The notes beneath the pieces are model-generated. The model made no database searches and was not told the origin of the DNA. It worked only from the letters and a program-made list of their open reading frames with translations. The position numbers and the translations under genes were made by a program. A stretch of 64,000 nt of DNA from the NCBI GenBank assembly GCA_024195265.1, contig JAJLRJ010000007.1, forward strand, positions 27,003,600 to 27,067,599. Reading direction: 5' to 3'. Numbering within the stretch: position 1 is the stretch's first letter; every line of letters starts with the position of its first letter. Origin of the DNA: Dendrophyllia cribrosa (taxonomy: Eukaryota; Cnidaria; Anthozoa; Scleractinia; Dendrophylliidae). This document shows, one piece after another, positions 10,945 through 20,986 of this stretch.

Positions 10945-11556
10945 TCAAGGTTCCTTCAAGGTCACCCCAGGTCCCAGCCCAACTTCATCAAAGCCCTCAA
11001 GTGGATAGCCTTCACTGTCTCTGGTTGGATGTGTGGGTTGGGGTTCAAATTCTATCAAGTCAGGCTCTCGTTCAAGCTTGATGTGTTTTGTTGTGATGAG
11101 AGCAGCATTGGCAAGCGCCAGCAATCTTCCGCATCGCATGGCAAGAGCCCCAGCAAGATTTGAGAGCTCCTGGTTGATGATGTAGTCGTTCTTGAGTTCT
11201 TGCTGCAACTCCTTGAGATCATCAACCGGGATCACCAGGCCAACGCCTTTGGACGCGAGCATGATGGCGGAATCATTTAGGGATTCGGTTGTCTTGTTGC
11301 CGACGTAGGCCTCTTACCTTTTGCAGTACTTCTCAACGTCCATGTCTGACAACCGCTTGACATGATCGTGTGTGAGCTGCACGGCGATAGCTTCTTTGGC
11401 CTTGCCAGTTGAAACAAGGATTGCCAGCTTCTCACGTTTGGCAGGAATGCCATTGTCACCAACTATCCCAGTGGGAGGTGTGGTATCAGGGGTGGCCTCC
11501 AGCATCTGCATTATTTCGTTAACAATGGCCTGGTCTTCATCTGCTTGTGCCATCAT
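10945..11556 (-). pseudogene. Viral protein of unknown function with one in-frame stop
   Basis: About 204 codons starting at ATG 11556 or 11553, 4-12 bases downstream of a TATATATA box. The reading frame runs through a single TAA (11316-11314) and continues in the same frame to 10945, so the only visible lesion is one nonsense codon. The first half is acidic and helical. The second half includes LAGALAMRCGRLLALANAAL, an amphipathic or hydrophobic helix. The two halves are not separate genes, because no promoter box precedes the second. No family recognised. Confidence 0.55.
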
Positions 11557-11578
11557 CAGGGGTATATATATGTGTTTT

Positions 11579-11818
11579 TTATTTTTCAATAATTCTCTTG
11601 ATGTCGGGCAAAAGGGTTTCAAACTCTCGTATAAGCCCCGCCATGGTGTCTGGCATAGAATTCAACCGCAATGGATATCTGTTGAGAAGCATGAGGCGCA
11701 GATCTTCCTCACCAGCGGCTTTGATAATTTTGTTTTGCGCATCAAGTGTGTGTTTGTGCAATTCATCCAAAAGCTGTGAAAGCACAGTGAGCTTGTGTAG
11801 ACTGGTCGGCGCATTCAT
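11579..11818 (-). CDS. Small helical viral protein
   Basis: 79 residues from ATG 11818, preceded by a TATATATTT box at about 11822-11830. The protein is helical with Leu-rich heptad-like spacing (LSQLLDELHKHTLDAQNKI). It ends 22 bases before the next gene's start. An upstream alternative start would put the promoter box inside the coding region and is rejected. No family recognised. Confidence 0.5.
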   Translation of the reverse strand: MNAPTSLHKLTVLSQLLDELHKHTLDAQNKIIKAAGEEDLRLMLLNRYPLRLNSMPDTMAGLIREFETLLPDIKRIIEK

Positions 11819-11837
11819 GGCATGTATATATTTGTGT

Positions 11838-12597
11838 TTAAACCTTGTACTCAATTCCATACGGGTGCCTCAGAGAGAAAACCAGGTGGGAGAACTTGCG
11901 GTATTTGAGCCTTGCGATAAGCTCTTTGTACTCCTCGTGGGAGAGCTCGCCGGCATAATCTTCGAAGATGGCCTTAGTTGTCTTGCTGGAGGGTGTGTAA
12001 AAGAGCACGATCGCTGCGACATTTTCACGGTATGGCTTGGCAATGCTGGTGATCTGCTGGGTCAAGACCCACACGGATATGCCGTCATGCCTTGCGCTGA
12101 ACCCCAGATTGACCAGCTGGCTCGTGCGGCCTTTGACACCTTTGGAGGCGGCGCAGTCATCGAGAATGAATAAAGTGTTGGTGCATGTGAAAAAGAAGCT
12201 CGCCAACTTCAACCAGTCTTCGATTTCATGCTGTTGGCAGACAATCACGAAGATGCGCGGATCGCGGTCCACGAAGTCATCGTATGTCTTGTTCTTGACA
12301 AATGTGGGGCAGAATAAAACGATGTAGTCAAAACAACCCCTAAAGGGGCCTCGCAGTTGGTTTAGAAGATACTGTGTCTTGCCAGAGTTAGTGGGGCCCA
12401 CGATTAGTGCATTGAATGGCAGCTTTCTTGGGTCCATAACCAACCTCTATATTAGTTGGTTCATGTGTTGGTGGGGAGGGTGCCTTTGCCAGAAGTCTTT
12501 GTATTTCATTGTTTGATAATGGTCTGGTAGATGGCAGTGGAGCCGGCTCAGCATAGAAGTTGATCTTGTTGCTTGTTGCTTGTTGCTTTGTGGGCAT
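11838..12597 (-). pseudogene. Packaging ATPase, A32/FtsK-HerA type, N-terminal frameshift
   Basis: Genome-packaging ATPase of the A32-like FtsK/HerA class, which drives DNA into capsids. The Walker A motif is GPTNSGKT (about 12395-12370) and the Walker B region is LFILDDCA. A Gln-containing WVLTQQ segment follows, as in the family. The catalytic domain is open from 12436 to 11838. The only TATATATA box of this gene lies upstream of a second ATG at 12597, which opens a 50-residue Pro/Asn-rich leader in another frame. The two frames meet at about 12440. This may be a leader cut off by a 1-base indel, a separate small gene, or a programmed frameshift; translation from 12436 alone would still make a complete ATPase domain. 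Confidence 0.8.
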
Positions 12598-12622
12598 GGG
12601 GCCGGTGGTATATATATGTGTC

Positions 12623-13873
12623 TTAGTACTGTACAGATTCCAGCTGCCTGCTCATGATGTTCATCTGTGAGTCTGAGATGGTGAAGATGTGGCAGTTTGC
12701 GGTTCCCGAGCCTTTGCCGTCTCGTTCGATCTCGAGTTGCACGCCATCCTGTGTGTTGACGAGCCGTTGGCCGTTGCCGTGCAGAGCTGTGTCAGCCATT
12801 GACCGCAGGTCAATCCAGAGACCAAACTTGTTGCCTGTGAGATATTTTTTCAGGTTCATGTTGGGCCTGCCGAGCGTGTGTGGGTTGAAGTATCGGTATA
12901 TTTCATTCCACATGTCAGTACCACTGATGTCCTCGTTGTAGATCCTGTTTGGAACACCGTTGACTGTGACCTTAACTTTGGTGATGTCGGGATTGAAATA
13001 GTGCTCAGAGTCCCTGGCACCCGCTACAAAGGGATTGATGAACAGCAAGAGGATGCCCTTGAGAGACCGGCGCTGTGGGTTAACCCGACGATTCAGCCGA
13101 GTGTCAACGCCTTTTGTGAAGGGATGCACCCGATCTCGCATTACGAGGTCATAGGCAAACTCCTTGCCATTAGTGTAAGTGCTTGTTGCATCGTCGGCCA
13201 GACTCTTACTTCTGATCGTCTCATACTCCAGCTGGATGTTTTCCAACTTGTACACGAGCTTGCTTGTGTCTGAGCCCCGGACAACTTGGAATGCGGGGGC
13301 AAGGGTTAGTTCGAAGACCGGATCATTGAATAGTGCTTGAGGATATATGATTCCGTGATCAGTTAAGATTTGGTGATCCAGCTTGATGCGATACTTATTA
13401 TTGTATATTGTTTCCAGCTTGGTTTCCGCATCCACGCCTGAGGTCGGCTTGTCACCAGCACCAGAGCGGATCTTGCACAAACCCACACTCTGGATGCCCT
13501 CCATAAGCATATTTTCCCGCTCATCGATTGATTTGAATAGGTCTTCAAAAATTTTCGAGATGTCGTACCCAACCGTGTCCTGGACGGTGGTGGCGGCAAA
13601 CTTAACAACGAACCTGTCCACCAGAGCCCGAGAAACATTTTGTACGAGATAGTTGTTAGCGTGGCCCCCGGCTAGGTTGATGTTGAACACCAGTGCAAGT
13701 GAGCCGGACACAATGACATCGTGCTCGCCATGCTTGGGCACCGAGACGTACAGTGTCTCGCCGGGATTGGCCTCAGATGGGTTGAATGTGATGCGCTTGA
13801 CGGTTCGCTCTGCTTTCATGGCGCCAAGTGTCTTTTCACTGTGAGATGGAAGTAGATTCGGTTGCACAGCCAT
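12623..13873 (-). CDS. Probable major capsid protein (double jelly-roll type)
   Basis: Uninterrupted 416-residue gene starting at ATG 13873, with a TATATATTT box 5-13 bases upstream. It is rich in beta-strand-like segments, including an N-terminal strand set around NPGETLYVSVPKHG. Its size and its position next to the packaging ATPase suit a Polinton-type capsid protein. I favour this as the major capsid protein, but another virion protein is possible; a structure prediction would decide. Unlike many neighbours it shows no lesion, which suggests either recent integration or chance. Confidence 0.62.
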   Translation of the reverse strand: MAVQPNLLPSHSEKTLGAMKAERTVKRITFNPSEANPGETLYVSVPKHGEHDVIVSGSLALVFNINLAGGHANNYLVQNVSRALVDRFVVKFAATTVQDTVGYDISKIFEDLFKSIDERENMLMEGIQSVGLCKIRSGAGDKPTSGVDAETKLETIYNNKYRIKLDHQILTDHGIIYPQALFNDPVFELTLAPAFQVVRGSDTSKLVYKLENIQLEYETIRSKSLADDATSTYTNGKEFAYDLVMRDRVHPFTKGVDTRLNRRVNPQRRSLKGILLLFINPFVAGARDSEHYFNPDITKVKVTVNGVPNRIYNEDISGTDMWNEIYRYFNPHTLGRPNMNLKKYLTGNKFGLWIDLRSMADTALHGNGQRLVNTQDGVQLEIERDGKGSGTANCHIFTISDSQMNIMSRQLESVQY

Positions 13874-13917
13874 GGTATATATTTGTGTTTTTTTAGAATT
13901 TATATTTATATATCATC
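13874..13917. promoter_or_regulatory. Bidirectional 44-bp viral promoter
   Basis: The whole gap between two divergent start codons (13873 minus, 13918 plus) holds two TATATA-type boxes, one next to each start (GTATATATTTG and TTTATATATC), with a T-rich centre. No other regulatory sequence can fit, so both genes must be driven by these boxes. Confidence 0.65.
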
Positions 13918-15365
13918 ATGAATGAAGGGGGAGTCGATACAACTGAGACAACTGGGAAAACCAGTCTCATCCCAGACACAGGGGATGACGATGATGATGA
14001 TCTTAACACCAGGGTTAATCAAATGACAGAAGAAGACATACAACAACTCCGTAAATGGACCCAGACCCCCAAAGGCCTCGACACCACGCAACCCTTTGAA
14101 CCAGGCGGTACATCCACCCCATATCCTCCTGGTGGTGGGCATATTGAAATGCATACAATGCCTCACGAACAAAGTGGGCTGCCAGGTGATTCTTTAACCG
14201 CCCCTCTGCTTGATGAAATCATAGACGGAAATGATAAAGCAGAGAGGGTCGATGAAGCTATGGACTTGATCAAAAGGCGCGAAATTAGGCCCAATTGGTT
14301 ACGGCAAAAAAGCAGAAAATGAAGGAAAAATAGTTTCTTTTGGCAAAAAGGGTGGCGAAACTCCTATTTTCAAGCAAGATGGGTCGGGCCTTCTTAAATC
14401 ATTCACAGACAGTAAAAAAGTGGCTCTTGGCCCAAGCGCTGAAGATCTTGTCTCTGAAAAAAATGCATCATTGAGGAAAGATAAACAAAGATTGAAGGAG
14501 TTTGAAAAAAAAAGTGAAGGAGTATGAAAGATATGCTGTGGAACTACAACAAGCAGAAAATGAGGAGCAAACCCTCAGAAACCGAATCGAGCAAGAACAA
14601 GCGAGGCTGGAGGATCTGGAGCAGGAACACGGTTCAAGCGCTGAAATTCAAGCCAAGAGAGATAACCAAAACAGACTGTTAAATAATCTTAAACTAGATT
14701 ATGAAAATGCAAAAAGGGAAACAGCTGCCCTTAAAAAAATACAAAAACAAAAACAACAAGTCCAAGAACAGGCAAGGGCTGCTAAATTAGCCACACGCAT
14801 TTCTGAGGAAAAAAGAAAAAGAAACGAAATAGAAGCAGGGCAAAACTCAACTAAACCTCTTGATGAGTTAAACGAAAGAGAAGCCGAGCTTAAACGCGAA
14901 AACGAGGAAGACAGACGCGTGATAGAGGATGAGAACACTTCTCCATCTGATAGAGAAGCCGCGAAAGCCCGAGTTGCTGAGCGAGAAGAAGAGCTGGAAA
15001 GGCTCAGACCACAGGTTGAGGTGCGGGAACAAGCCCTGTCTTTGAGAGAGAGGGTTAGAGAAATCTTCAAGAAATACGGATGGACATTGCAAGCTGTTGT
15101 TCTGGCAGCTGGCATCACCATCAGCGCTGTGGTACTCGCCACCTTGAATGGCCTGGCAAGGGCCACCAAGACTATTGGAAATGGGCTTAAAGAGCTTGGT
15201 AAAAAGGCAGCTGCCGCCTTGCCTGGCCTCATTGGCTCAATTGTGAGTTTCATCTTCAAAGCGGCTGGGTCGGTCATCTCCTTTCTGGGTGAACACGCCT
15301 GGCTGCTAATCCTTGCTGTGGTGGCCTTCCTGGTTGAAAGGATCACTAAGCGTGCGAAGTATTGA
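13918..15365 (+). pseudogene. Long coiled-coil protein with C-terminal membrane anchor, frameshifted
   Basis: ATG at 13918 is preceded by TTTATATATC. An acidic, Asp-rich N-terminus is followed by a Pro/Gly-rich part, a long Glu/Lys/Arg/Gln coiled coil (14500-15060) and a hydrophobic C-terminal region with several membrane-spanning stretches (WTLQAVVLAAGITISAVVLA and LLILAVVAFLV). Frame changes occur near 14280 and at an A9 run near 14505; neither downstream part has a promoter box, so I treat this as one broken gene of about 480 codons. A rod-shaped membrane-anchored virion protein (spike or fibre) is an inference from architecture only. Confidence 0.6.
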
Positions 15366-15374
15366 GATTTGCGC

Positions 15375-17209
15375 TTAACTAACCCAAACGATAACGCCTG
15401 CCCAAGCAAGCGCACCCACAGCAATGAGTGCCTTGTTTACGTGATGTGAGTCGGGTTGGGGTGTGGGTGTTAGCGTGGGTGTGGAGGTTGGTTGTGGTGT
15501 GGGTGTTGGGGCTGGTGTGGGGGTTGGTTGTGGTGTTTTGCTTGGGGCTGACGCTATGCCCTGTGCCTGTGTAGCCTCTTTATGTATCGGATTTGATGGG
15601 TGACTGTTTGGTGGATTAATCTTTGTTGGCCCACCGTCCATGTGGCGAAGTGAGGCTTTTTTGTGCCCAGATTAACATCATTGTTCACACCCAGCTTCAT
15701 CCCTTGCGTTGATTCCTTTAGATTGTTGTTATACCCGATCACGCTCTCTGTGTTGATAACCATGCGTGATGGCATGAGCCAGCTTCCGGGTGCTGTCGCA
15801 AAGTCTAGGCGAACTTTAGTTGCTTGGATGGCAAGCTGGTAACGCTGTACGCTTGTTGCGATGTCGTTCAGTATTATGGCCTCCTCTACATGGGTGAGGA
15901 ATACTCTCTGCGTTTCGAACGCCCGGCCTCCTCTTCCAATGATACTGCTGCGGGTTTTGGCTTGTGAACCAAGAATGCAGTACACAAAGGCCTCGATTGG
16001 TTGGTTCATACGCGCGAGCCCTGGCTGTGTTAGCCCCTGTGCGTAATTTGGCACAAAGTGCTCGAACTGGGTGTCCGCCCCTTGGTCATTGCGGACGAAA
16101 GATATTCCATTGGCGCGATAGTTGGGGTCGTTTCTGTCAGTCACGCGCTCATCATTGAACAGAGCTAGATCGGGGTCTGGATAGTTGTAATCGGTAGAAA
16201 TGTTGCCACCTCCATATTCACCAATGCAGACATTCCCAAGGCCGTGGTTCTTGCCGTATGTGAAACGGAAGTCAGAACTGGGGTCGATACCGAACTCTAT
16301 GCAAATCTTCTTGTACGCGTCGATGTTGTACTTGTTGTCTTTCTGGTTGAATGGAGGGTCGTCTGGCAAAGCACTCACGCTTTGTTCCCCACCCATCTTG
16401 TAGAGTATTCGCCTTGTTGTGAAATAAACGTGAAACCGGTAAAATGACCGGAGCTGGAGGGTTAGGGATAGACTGGAGTTCTTATCGAATAGAATGTCAC
16501 GCGAGATTCCACAGCCGGTTGTTGCACACCACAGTGCGAAGGAGAGTTGTTGTGGCCAAAAACTCATATGTGGTCCGCCTAGCCACTTTCTACCGTATTT
16601 CGCGGTTGTGAATGAAATCTGTGTGTCCCTGAAGATATTTCTGTATTTCGTTGTGAAATAATCAGTTGGCGTGACGTAAATCTTTTGCGCTTCGTCGTTC
16701 AAGATTGCACCAATCATCATATCCTTGTCTATTGTGGTGGAGAAATCAACAGCTGGGATTGACTTTTCTATATTTTGAGTCAACGATAGCTGATAGGGAA
16801 AACCACCGTCTTGATGGAGACCAAGAGCGTCTTTCATGGCTTGAGTCCAATCTTTGTGGGGCATTCTTGTAACGAGCGCCCATGAGTCAGGGCCCTTTTT
16901 GTAAAGCACTTCCCCTGTGGCGGTTTTATTGTTCTCGCCAAACTCTACTTGCACTTCAAAGTGGGACATATCAGCGCGCGGGAAATGCTTTTTGAAGTCT
17001 GATATCGCCTTTGCCTTGGCCGCAGCAGAAAGCTTTGCTGCTTCCGGTGTTCTCATCCAGGCTAGTGGATCTGGGGGTGGCTTTGACTTTACATGGCTAT
17101 AGGCGTTTGGGGTTGAATAAAAAGGGGGTGGGGCCCCGTAATTGTGGCCGCCAATGTTTATACCAAGATTTGAATTAGGATTAAATCCACCGGGCCGTCT
17201 GCCAAACAT
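15375..17209 (-). pseudogene. Large viral structural protein with Pro/Thr stalk and C-terminal helix
   Basis: ATG at 17209, TATATATTT box 5-13 bases upstream. About 525 residues run open to near 15640. The N-terminus is Gly/Pro/Asn-rich (RRPGGFNPNSNLGI), and the rest is a beta-rich globular protein of unknown family. Near 15640 the better continuation switches frame into a tail made of PTPTPAPTPTP-type repeats ending in a hydrophobic helix (ALIAVGALAWAGVIVWV), stopping at 15375. The tail has no promoter box of its own, so a frameshift within one gene is preferred over a separate small gene. Without the shift the product ends at 15554. A second capsid, penton or host-contact protein are all possible. 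Confidence 0.55.
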
Positions 17210-17253
17210 GATTGTATATATTTATATTTAAAAAAGTAATTATATATGCCATC
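17210..17253. promoter_or_regulatory. Second bidirectional 44-bp viral promoter
   Basis: The gap between divergent starts at 17209 (minus) and 17254 (plus) is again exactly 44 bp and carries GTATATATTT beside one start and ATTATATATG beside the other. Length and layout match the 13874-13917 promoter. Confidence 0.65.
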
Positions 17254-17922
17254 ATGGTTGTGTTAACAATCGTCGCACCTTCGAACCCTCACACGATCTA
17301 CTTCGATCACCCGCTTCCGAAACCGAATTACATCCGTCTTGTCTCTTGCTCAATTTTCAATTCGTGGCATAATTTGAAAGAAGAAGCAGTTATTTCAACA
17401 ACAAACCCTCCCTCTAATGGTTCATCACATAGCGCGAACTTACTTCAAGGCCATTACACTATTGATAGCTTAGCGAAAATCTTTGAAGACCTAAAAAAAG
17501 CTAACAGCCATTTAAGTCTATCAATTAAGACAAACACACCACTCGGAGCCATGATCATATATAATAACAATAATGTGAAGTTTACTAACAATCTGGCAGA
17601 ATTGCTTGGCATAAGCCCTATATTGTTTCTAATAACTTTCGTCAAGCGTTTAAGGGCACCAAGCACTTACTTCATCCACTGTGATCTGGTTGATAAAGAA
17701 CAGAACTTACTCAATGGTAAGCCTTCGACAGTTTTGGCTCGGTTTGATGTTCGTGGAAAAGCTTTTGAGAAGGTTTATTACGAATCAACACAACAGAACG
17801 TCATGCGTGACGTCTCGTCTGGTGATTATGTAAACAGCATATCACTGTCAGTGAGGGATGAGAACAATGACCTCTTCAACTTCAATGACATGCCCTTAGA
17901 ATTTGAAGTTGAGATAAATTAA
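17254..17922 (+). CDS. Probable minor capsid/penton-like viral protein
   Basis: Open 222-residue gene starting at ATG 17254, 10 bases after TTATATATG. Alternating hydrophobic strands (IRLVSCSIFNSWHNL; LSLSVRDENNDLFNF; MPLEFEVEI) suggest a beta-sandwich. The final pattern, a strand, an acidic turn and a last strand before the stop, recalls single-jelly-roll minor capsid proteins. It lies back to back with the large structural gene. No catalytic motif is visible. Assignment as a minor capsid protein is an inference from fold pattern and context; it is intact. Confidence 0.5.
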   Translation: MVVLTIVAPSNPHTIYFDHPLPKPNYIRLVSCSIFNSWHNLKEEAVISTTNPPSNGSSHSANLLQGHYTIDSLAKIFEDLKKANSHLSLSIKTNTPLGAMIIYNNNNVKFTNNLAELLGISPILFLITFVKRLRAPSTYFIHCDLVDKEQNLLNGKPSTVLARFDVRGKAFEKVYYESTQQNVMRDVSSGDYVNSISLSVRDENNDLFNFNDMPLEFEVEIN

Positions 17923-17944
17923 AAAATCTTATATATACCCCGCC

Positions 17945-18618
17945 ATGAGTTCTGCCAATGTGCTTCCATCGGCTCCGGAATACAGCGAGACACAACCGCT
18001 CTACCCAGTGTTGCCAAATGGTGATGACTTCCGTCTAAAAAAATATCTGACTTACAGACAGAGCTTGAGTCAGAAGCCGGTCATTATAGGCAGGTCGCTA
18101 AGAAGTACAAACGAACACACTCTGTTGTTCACGGTTCAGCTGTTGGCCTTGGTTTTATTTCTGCGGGTTTGTCTTCTGCAACCTTAGCAACAGCTTTGAC
18201 AGGCGTTGGGATTATCGCCAGCCCTCCTCTTGCTGGCGTTGCCGCCGTTTCAGGGTTTTCATCAGCTGGCCTTACTGCGTTCGGTAAAAGGCTCGAAAGA
18301 AAAATCACCAAACATCAAAAAATCTACACACTCGCCCTTGCTAAACGAAACTCTGTCAATGACTTGGTTTCAAAAGCTCTGACGGACAAGCGAATCAGTG
18401 GTTCAGAATTTTCAATCATTCTTCGCGAGGTTGAAAAATATCACGAACTGAAAGCCTTGATTCGCTCTGGTGAAAAAAAGGCTACACAAGGAGGCAGGCA
18501 AACTTCAGCGCCAGATATAGACAAGATCAAAACCGAACTTCGCAAAGAAGTCAAGGAAGAGTTTCAAAAAAAGATCAATCGTCTCACAGCTGTGTCCAAA
18601 TCAGATTTGAAAGATTAA
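17945..18618 (+). pseudogene. Hydrophobic viral protein with C-terminal coil, frameshifted
   Basis: ATG at 17945 is preceded by CTTATATATA. About 35-45 N-terminal residues are in one frame. The rest (from about 18100 to 18618) is in another, and the change follows an A-rich run near 18035. The core is a long Gly/Ala-rich hydrophobic stretch (LATALTGVGIIASPPLAGVA), probably two membrane or glycine-zipper helices. A basic helical region and a coiled coil ending in Lys/Asp follow. Only the first segment has a promoter box, so this is one gene. Function unknown; membrane perturbation or a virion membrane role would fit the hydrophobic core. Confidence 0.5.
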
Positions 18619-18674
18619 ATTCAGGTTTTAATCTACAAATCTTGAGGGAAAAATCCCGCCACACATAGGCCCAT

Positions 18675-18825
18675 AAATTCCGAAGCGCCCCAAAAAAAAT
18701 TTTTCAAAAAATAAATTCCGAAGCGCCCCGTTTTTATTTTTTCAAAAAATAAATTCCGAAGCGCCTCAGAAAAACTTTTTTCAACAAAGTTGGGGCACTT
18801 CGGTATTTGTGGGGCGTTTCGGTAT
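18675..18825. repeat. 38-bp direct repeats with inverted partners before the VLTF3-like gene
   Basis: AAATTCCGAAGCGCC occurs three times at 18675, 18713 and 18751, a 38-bp period separated by A/T-rich spacers (AAAAAATAAATTCC). Two inverted relatives follow at 18792 (GGGGCACTTCGGTATTT) and 18811 (GGGGCGTTTCGGTAT). The set can fold into alternative hairpins. It fills the only gap of about 260 bases inside the virus-like block, immediately upstream of a gene that lacks the TATATA box. An origin, terminator or alternative promoter are all possible. Confidence 0.7.
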
Positions 18826-18878
18826 GTTCAAGAAGCTTCGTTCCCCAATTGAACATTTGTCATTTTCTAAAAATAAAC

Positions 18879-19808
18879 ATGACGGAGTCGCGACATATTG
18901 AGCGCTTTATCACGCAACTGTCTATTGTTAGACGTATGGATGAAAATAAAGAATACGAGACGCAACTAGATGTCTTGGATATAAAACAGAAGCAAGTCAT
19001 GCTGTGTGGCTTCTATGGAAGCTGCTACCTAAAAGAGCTTCACCGATCACAACTAACAGAAAAACTTCAAATCATTTTCGAAGATCTTAGTTTGTCAGCG
19101 AGACAAGAATTAATCCAACAATATCGCGAAAACAAGTTTGTTATCATTCTAGACAGAACAAATAAAAGCATTGAATCGTGTCAAAGCTGTGGCGGCTCAT
19201 TTACACTCATGTGTGAATCCAGAGAACTTGTCTGCAGAGAATGTGGCCGCATTGAAATAATATACGGAGCTGTCTTTTCTCATAAAGACCTTTACGATAA
19301 AGAAAATATGAAAGTTAAAATACCATGCAGAATAAATTATAATTTTAAACGTCGCCTTGATCAGTTACTCGGAAATTGCTCTTTAGAATGCATAAGCGGC
19401 AGTGAAAAGGTTTTATTAGAAATACGGAAAGAAATGGCAAAACGAAATGTTCATCCATCATTTTTAACAATTGATGTTCTACGAAACATTCTTAAAAAAA
19501 TAAAACGCAGTGATTTTAATAAACACACAACTCTGTTGTTGAGTTGTATCCTAGGGGAACTCCCTAAGAGATTAACCGATGACGAAATTAAGCAAATTAA
19601 CTATGTTTACTCAAGCATAAGATATCATCTTCCAAGCGGAATATCTTATGACTTCATAATTCATAAGATCTTAGATCTAATTTTACCAGAAGGGCCAAGA
19701 AAATATAAAATCTTATCTTACATAAGACATCAGAAGCCCGCTACACATCTAAGAAATGAATGGTATTGGAAAGCAGCTATTAATAACCTTGATCAAGTTT
19801 ATCCATAA
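18879..19808 (+). CDS. VLTF3-like viral late transcription factor
   Basis: 309 residues starting at ATG 18879. A longer frame upstream lacks an ATG. Residues about 101-125 form a zinc ribbon (CQSCGG...LVCRECG). The downstream region follows the poxvirus/NCLDV VLTF3 pattern: a Tyr-x-Phe-Lys-Arg-Arg-Leu-Asp-Gln-Leu helix, a segment with VLLEIRKEMAKR, then helices and a C-terminal ILSYIRHQ. In large DNA viruses such proteins direct late gene transcription. Here it could recognise the TATATA boxes of the other genes; its own upstream region lacks one. The gene is intact. Its 3' end overlaps the convergent nuclease gene by 29 bp. Confidence 0.65.
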   Translation: MTESRHIERFITQLSIVRRMDENKEYETQLDVLDIKQKQVMLCGFYGSCYLKELHRSQLTEKLQIIFEDLSLSARQELIQQYRENKFVIILDRTNKSIESCQSCGGSFTLMCESRELVCRECGRIEIIYGAVFSHKDLYDKENMKVKIPCRINYNFKRRLDQLLGNCSLECISGSEKVLLEIRKEMAKRNVHPSFLTIDVLRNILKKIKRSDFNKHTTLLLSCILGELPKRLTDDEIKQINYVYSSIRYHLPSGISYDFIIHKILDLILPEGPRKYKILSYIRHQKPATHLRNEWYWKAAINNLDQVYP

Positions 19809-20955
19809 GAAATGCTAACATTTGCTCTTCGTCTCCAGCCCTTACGACGGCAGCATTTTTCATAGGGCTGTGATAGATTTCAGCTGCCTCTTCAGAGTGC
19901 TCGGATATTTTTTTTCGAAGGCTTGCCAAGCTGTTATGAAAACGCTCGACCGACGTTTGAATATTATTCAAAAAGTTTGGTTGCTTTGACGCCCAAATCT
20001 CAGTTATATCCAGAAGCTTCCAAGCGAAGACAGCCACTGGTTTAGGACCTTCTGAATCCTCTAAAAACACTTCCTTCATATGGTTAAAACGCAAAAACTC
20101 CTCGTCTTCGTCCTGTTTTCTAAACGACATTCTTATCTTTCCATAACAACACCATATGTCCTTCTCAGCAATGGAAGACATAATTCTCTCAAATAATTGT
20201 TTCGATGTGAGTGAACCGACATCGATGATTGACTTTTGATTTCTGGTTATCGTCCGTTTGCTAAATAAATAACAAACTCCCCACGCAAGTGTTGTGTTGC
20301 CCTTCGTTTTATATTTATTTCCTCCGTCGAGAAACTGATTGTGTGCTAAACTTGGTTCAAGCTGGTTTAAAGAGCACATTCTAAAATAGCCGTCAACAAA
20401 CAAGCCTTTGTTTACCATGTCACCACTCAAAGCAAGACCTGTTTGTATCTGATCGCTATAATAACTAGGAATTCTGTTCATAGCTATTTTTCGCTTGAAC
20501 GGACATTTGAACTCTAACAAGCTTAAGCCGTTATCTTTGTCTAGAAAATATCCGTCTGGGCTGCAAGTGACCTTTCGTTAAAGTGGATGATCTCTTGCTA
20601 GATTAAGAGAGATGCTGTGGCAAAAAACGGAAACAGAATGTTTTTGCTCAAAATACTTGCGTATAAGCGGCTCGAACAGATTGCCCCAGGTACAAGTTGC
20701 ATTGTTGAGCATATCTGTTGTCTGTATTTTCTTTATGAGCAAGCTTTGCCGTGATTCAAACGGCGACGATCCTGACAAGGCAGAGATCTCTGATGCACCG
20801 ATGGAGTTTTGTCTGGCTCTCACCCAGTCGGCGTTCTTTTGTTTCAGACCAGTGTTCCTCGATTTGAGAAAGTCCATGAACACTTGTGTTGTCGTCATCA
20901 TTGATATACAAAGGTCAGGCGTTTTTTCAATTGGTAATAACCGCTCAAACTCCAT
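19780..20955 (-). pseudogene. YqaJ/alkaline-type exonuclease with one in-frame stop
   Basis: 392 codons from ATG 20955, read in a single frame interrupted by one TAA (20580-20578). The first part has the YqaJ signature IGASEISALSG and TWGNLFEPLIRKYFE. After the stop codon come the catalytic SPDG Asp and the E-x-K motif (LLEFKCPFKRK), then YYSDQIQTGLAL. This fold is shared with lambda exonuclease and herpesvirus alkaline nuclease and processes DNA ends in recombination-based replication. No TATATA box precedes the ATG; a TTTATAAC sequence lies about 30 bases upstream. Family call is strong; the stop could be a real lesion or an error. Confidence 0.75.
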
Positions 20956-20986
20956 TTGTGCTTGGGGGTCTTAAGTGGTTATAAAA

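Noticed and set aside
12654..13844. Plus-strand frames opposite the capsid gene
   Set aside because: No promoter boxes and no domain features; antisense shadows.
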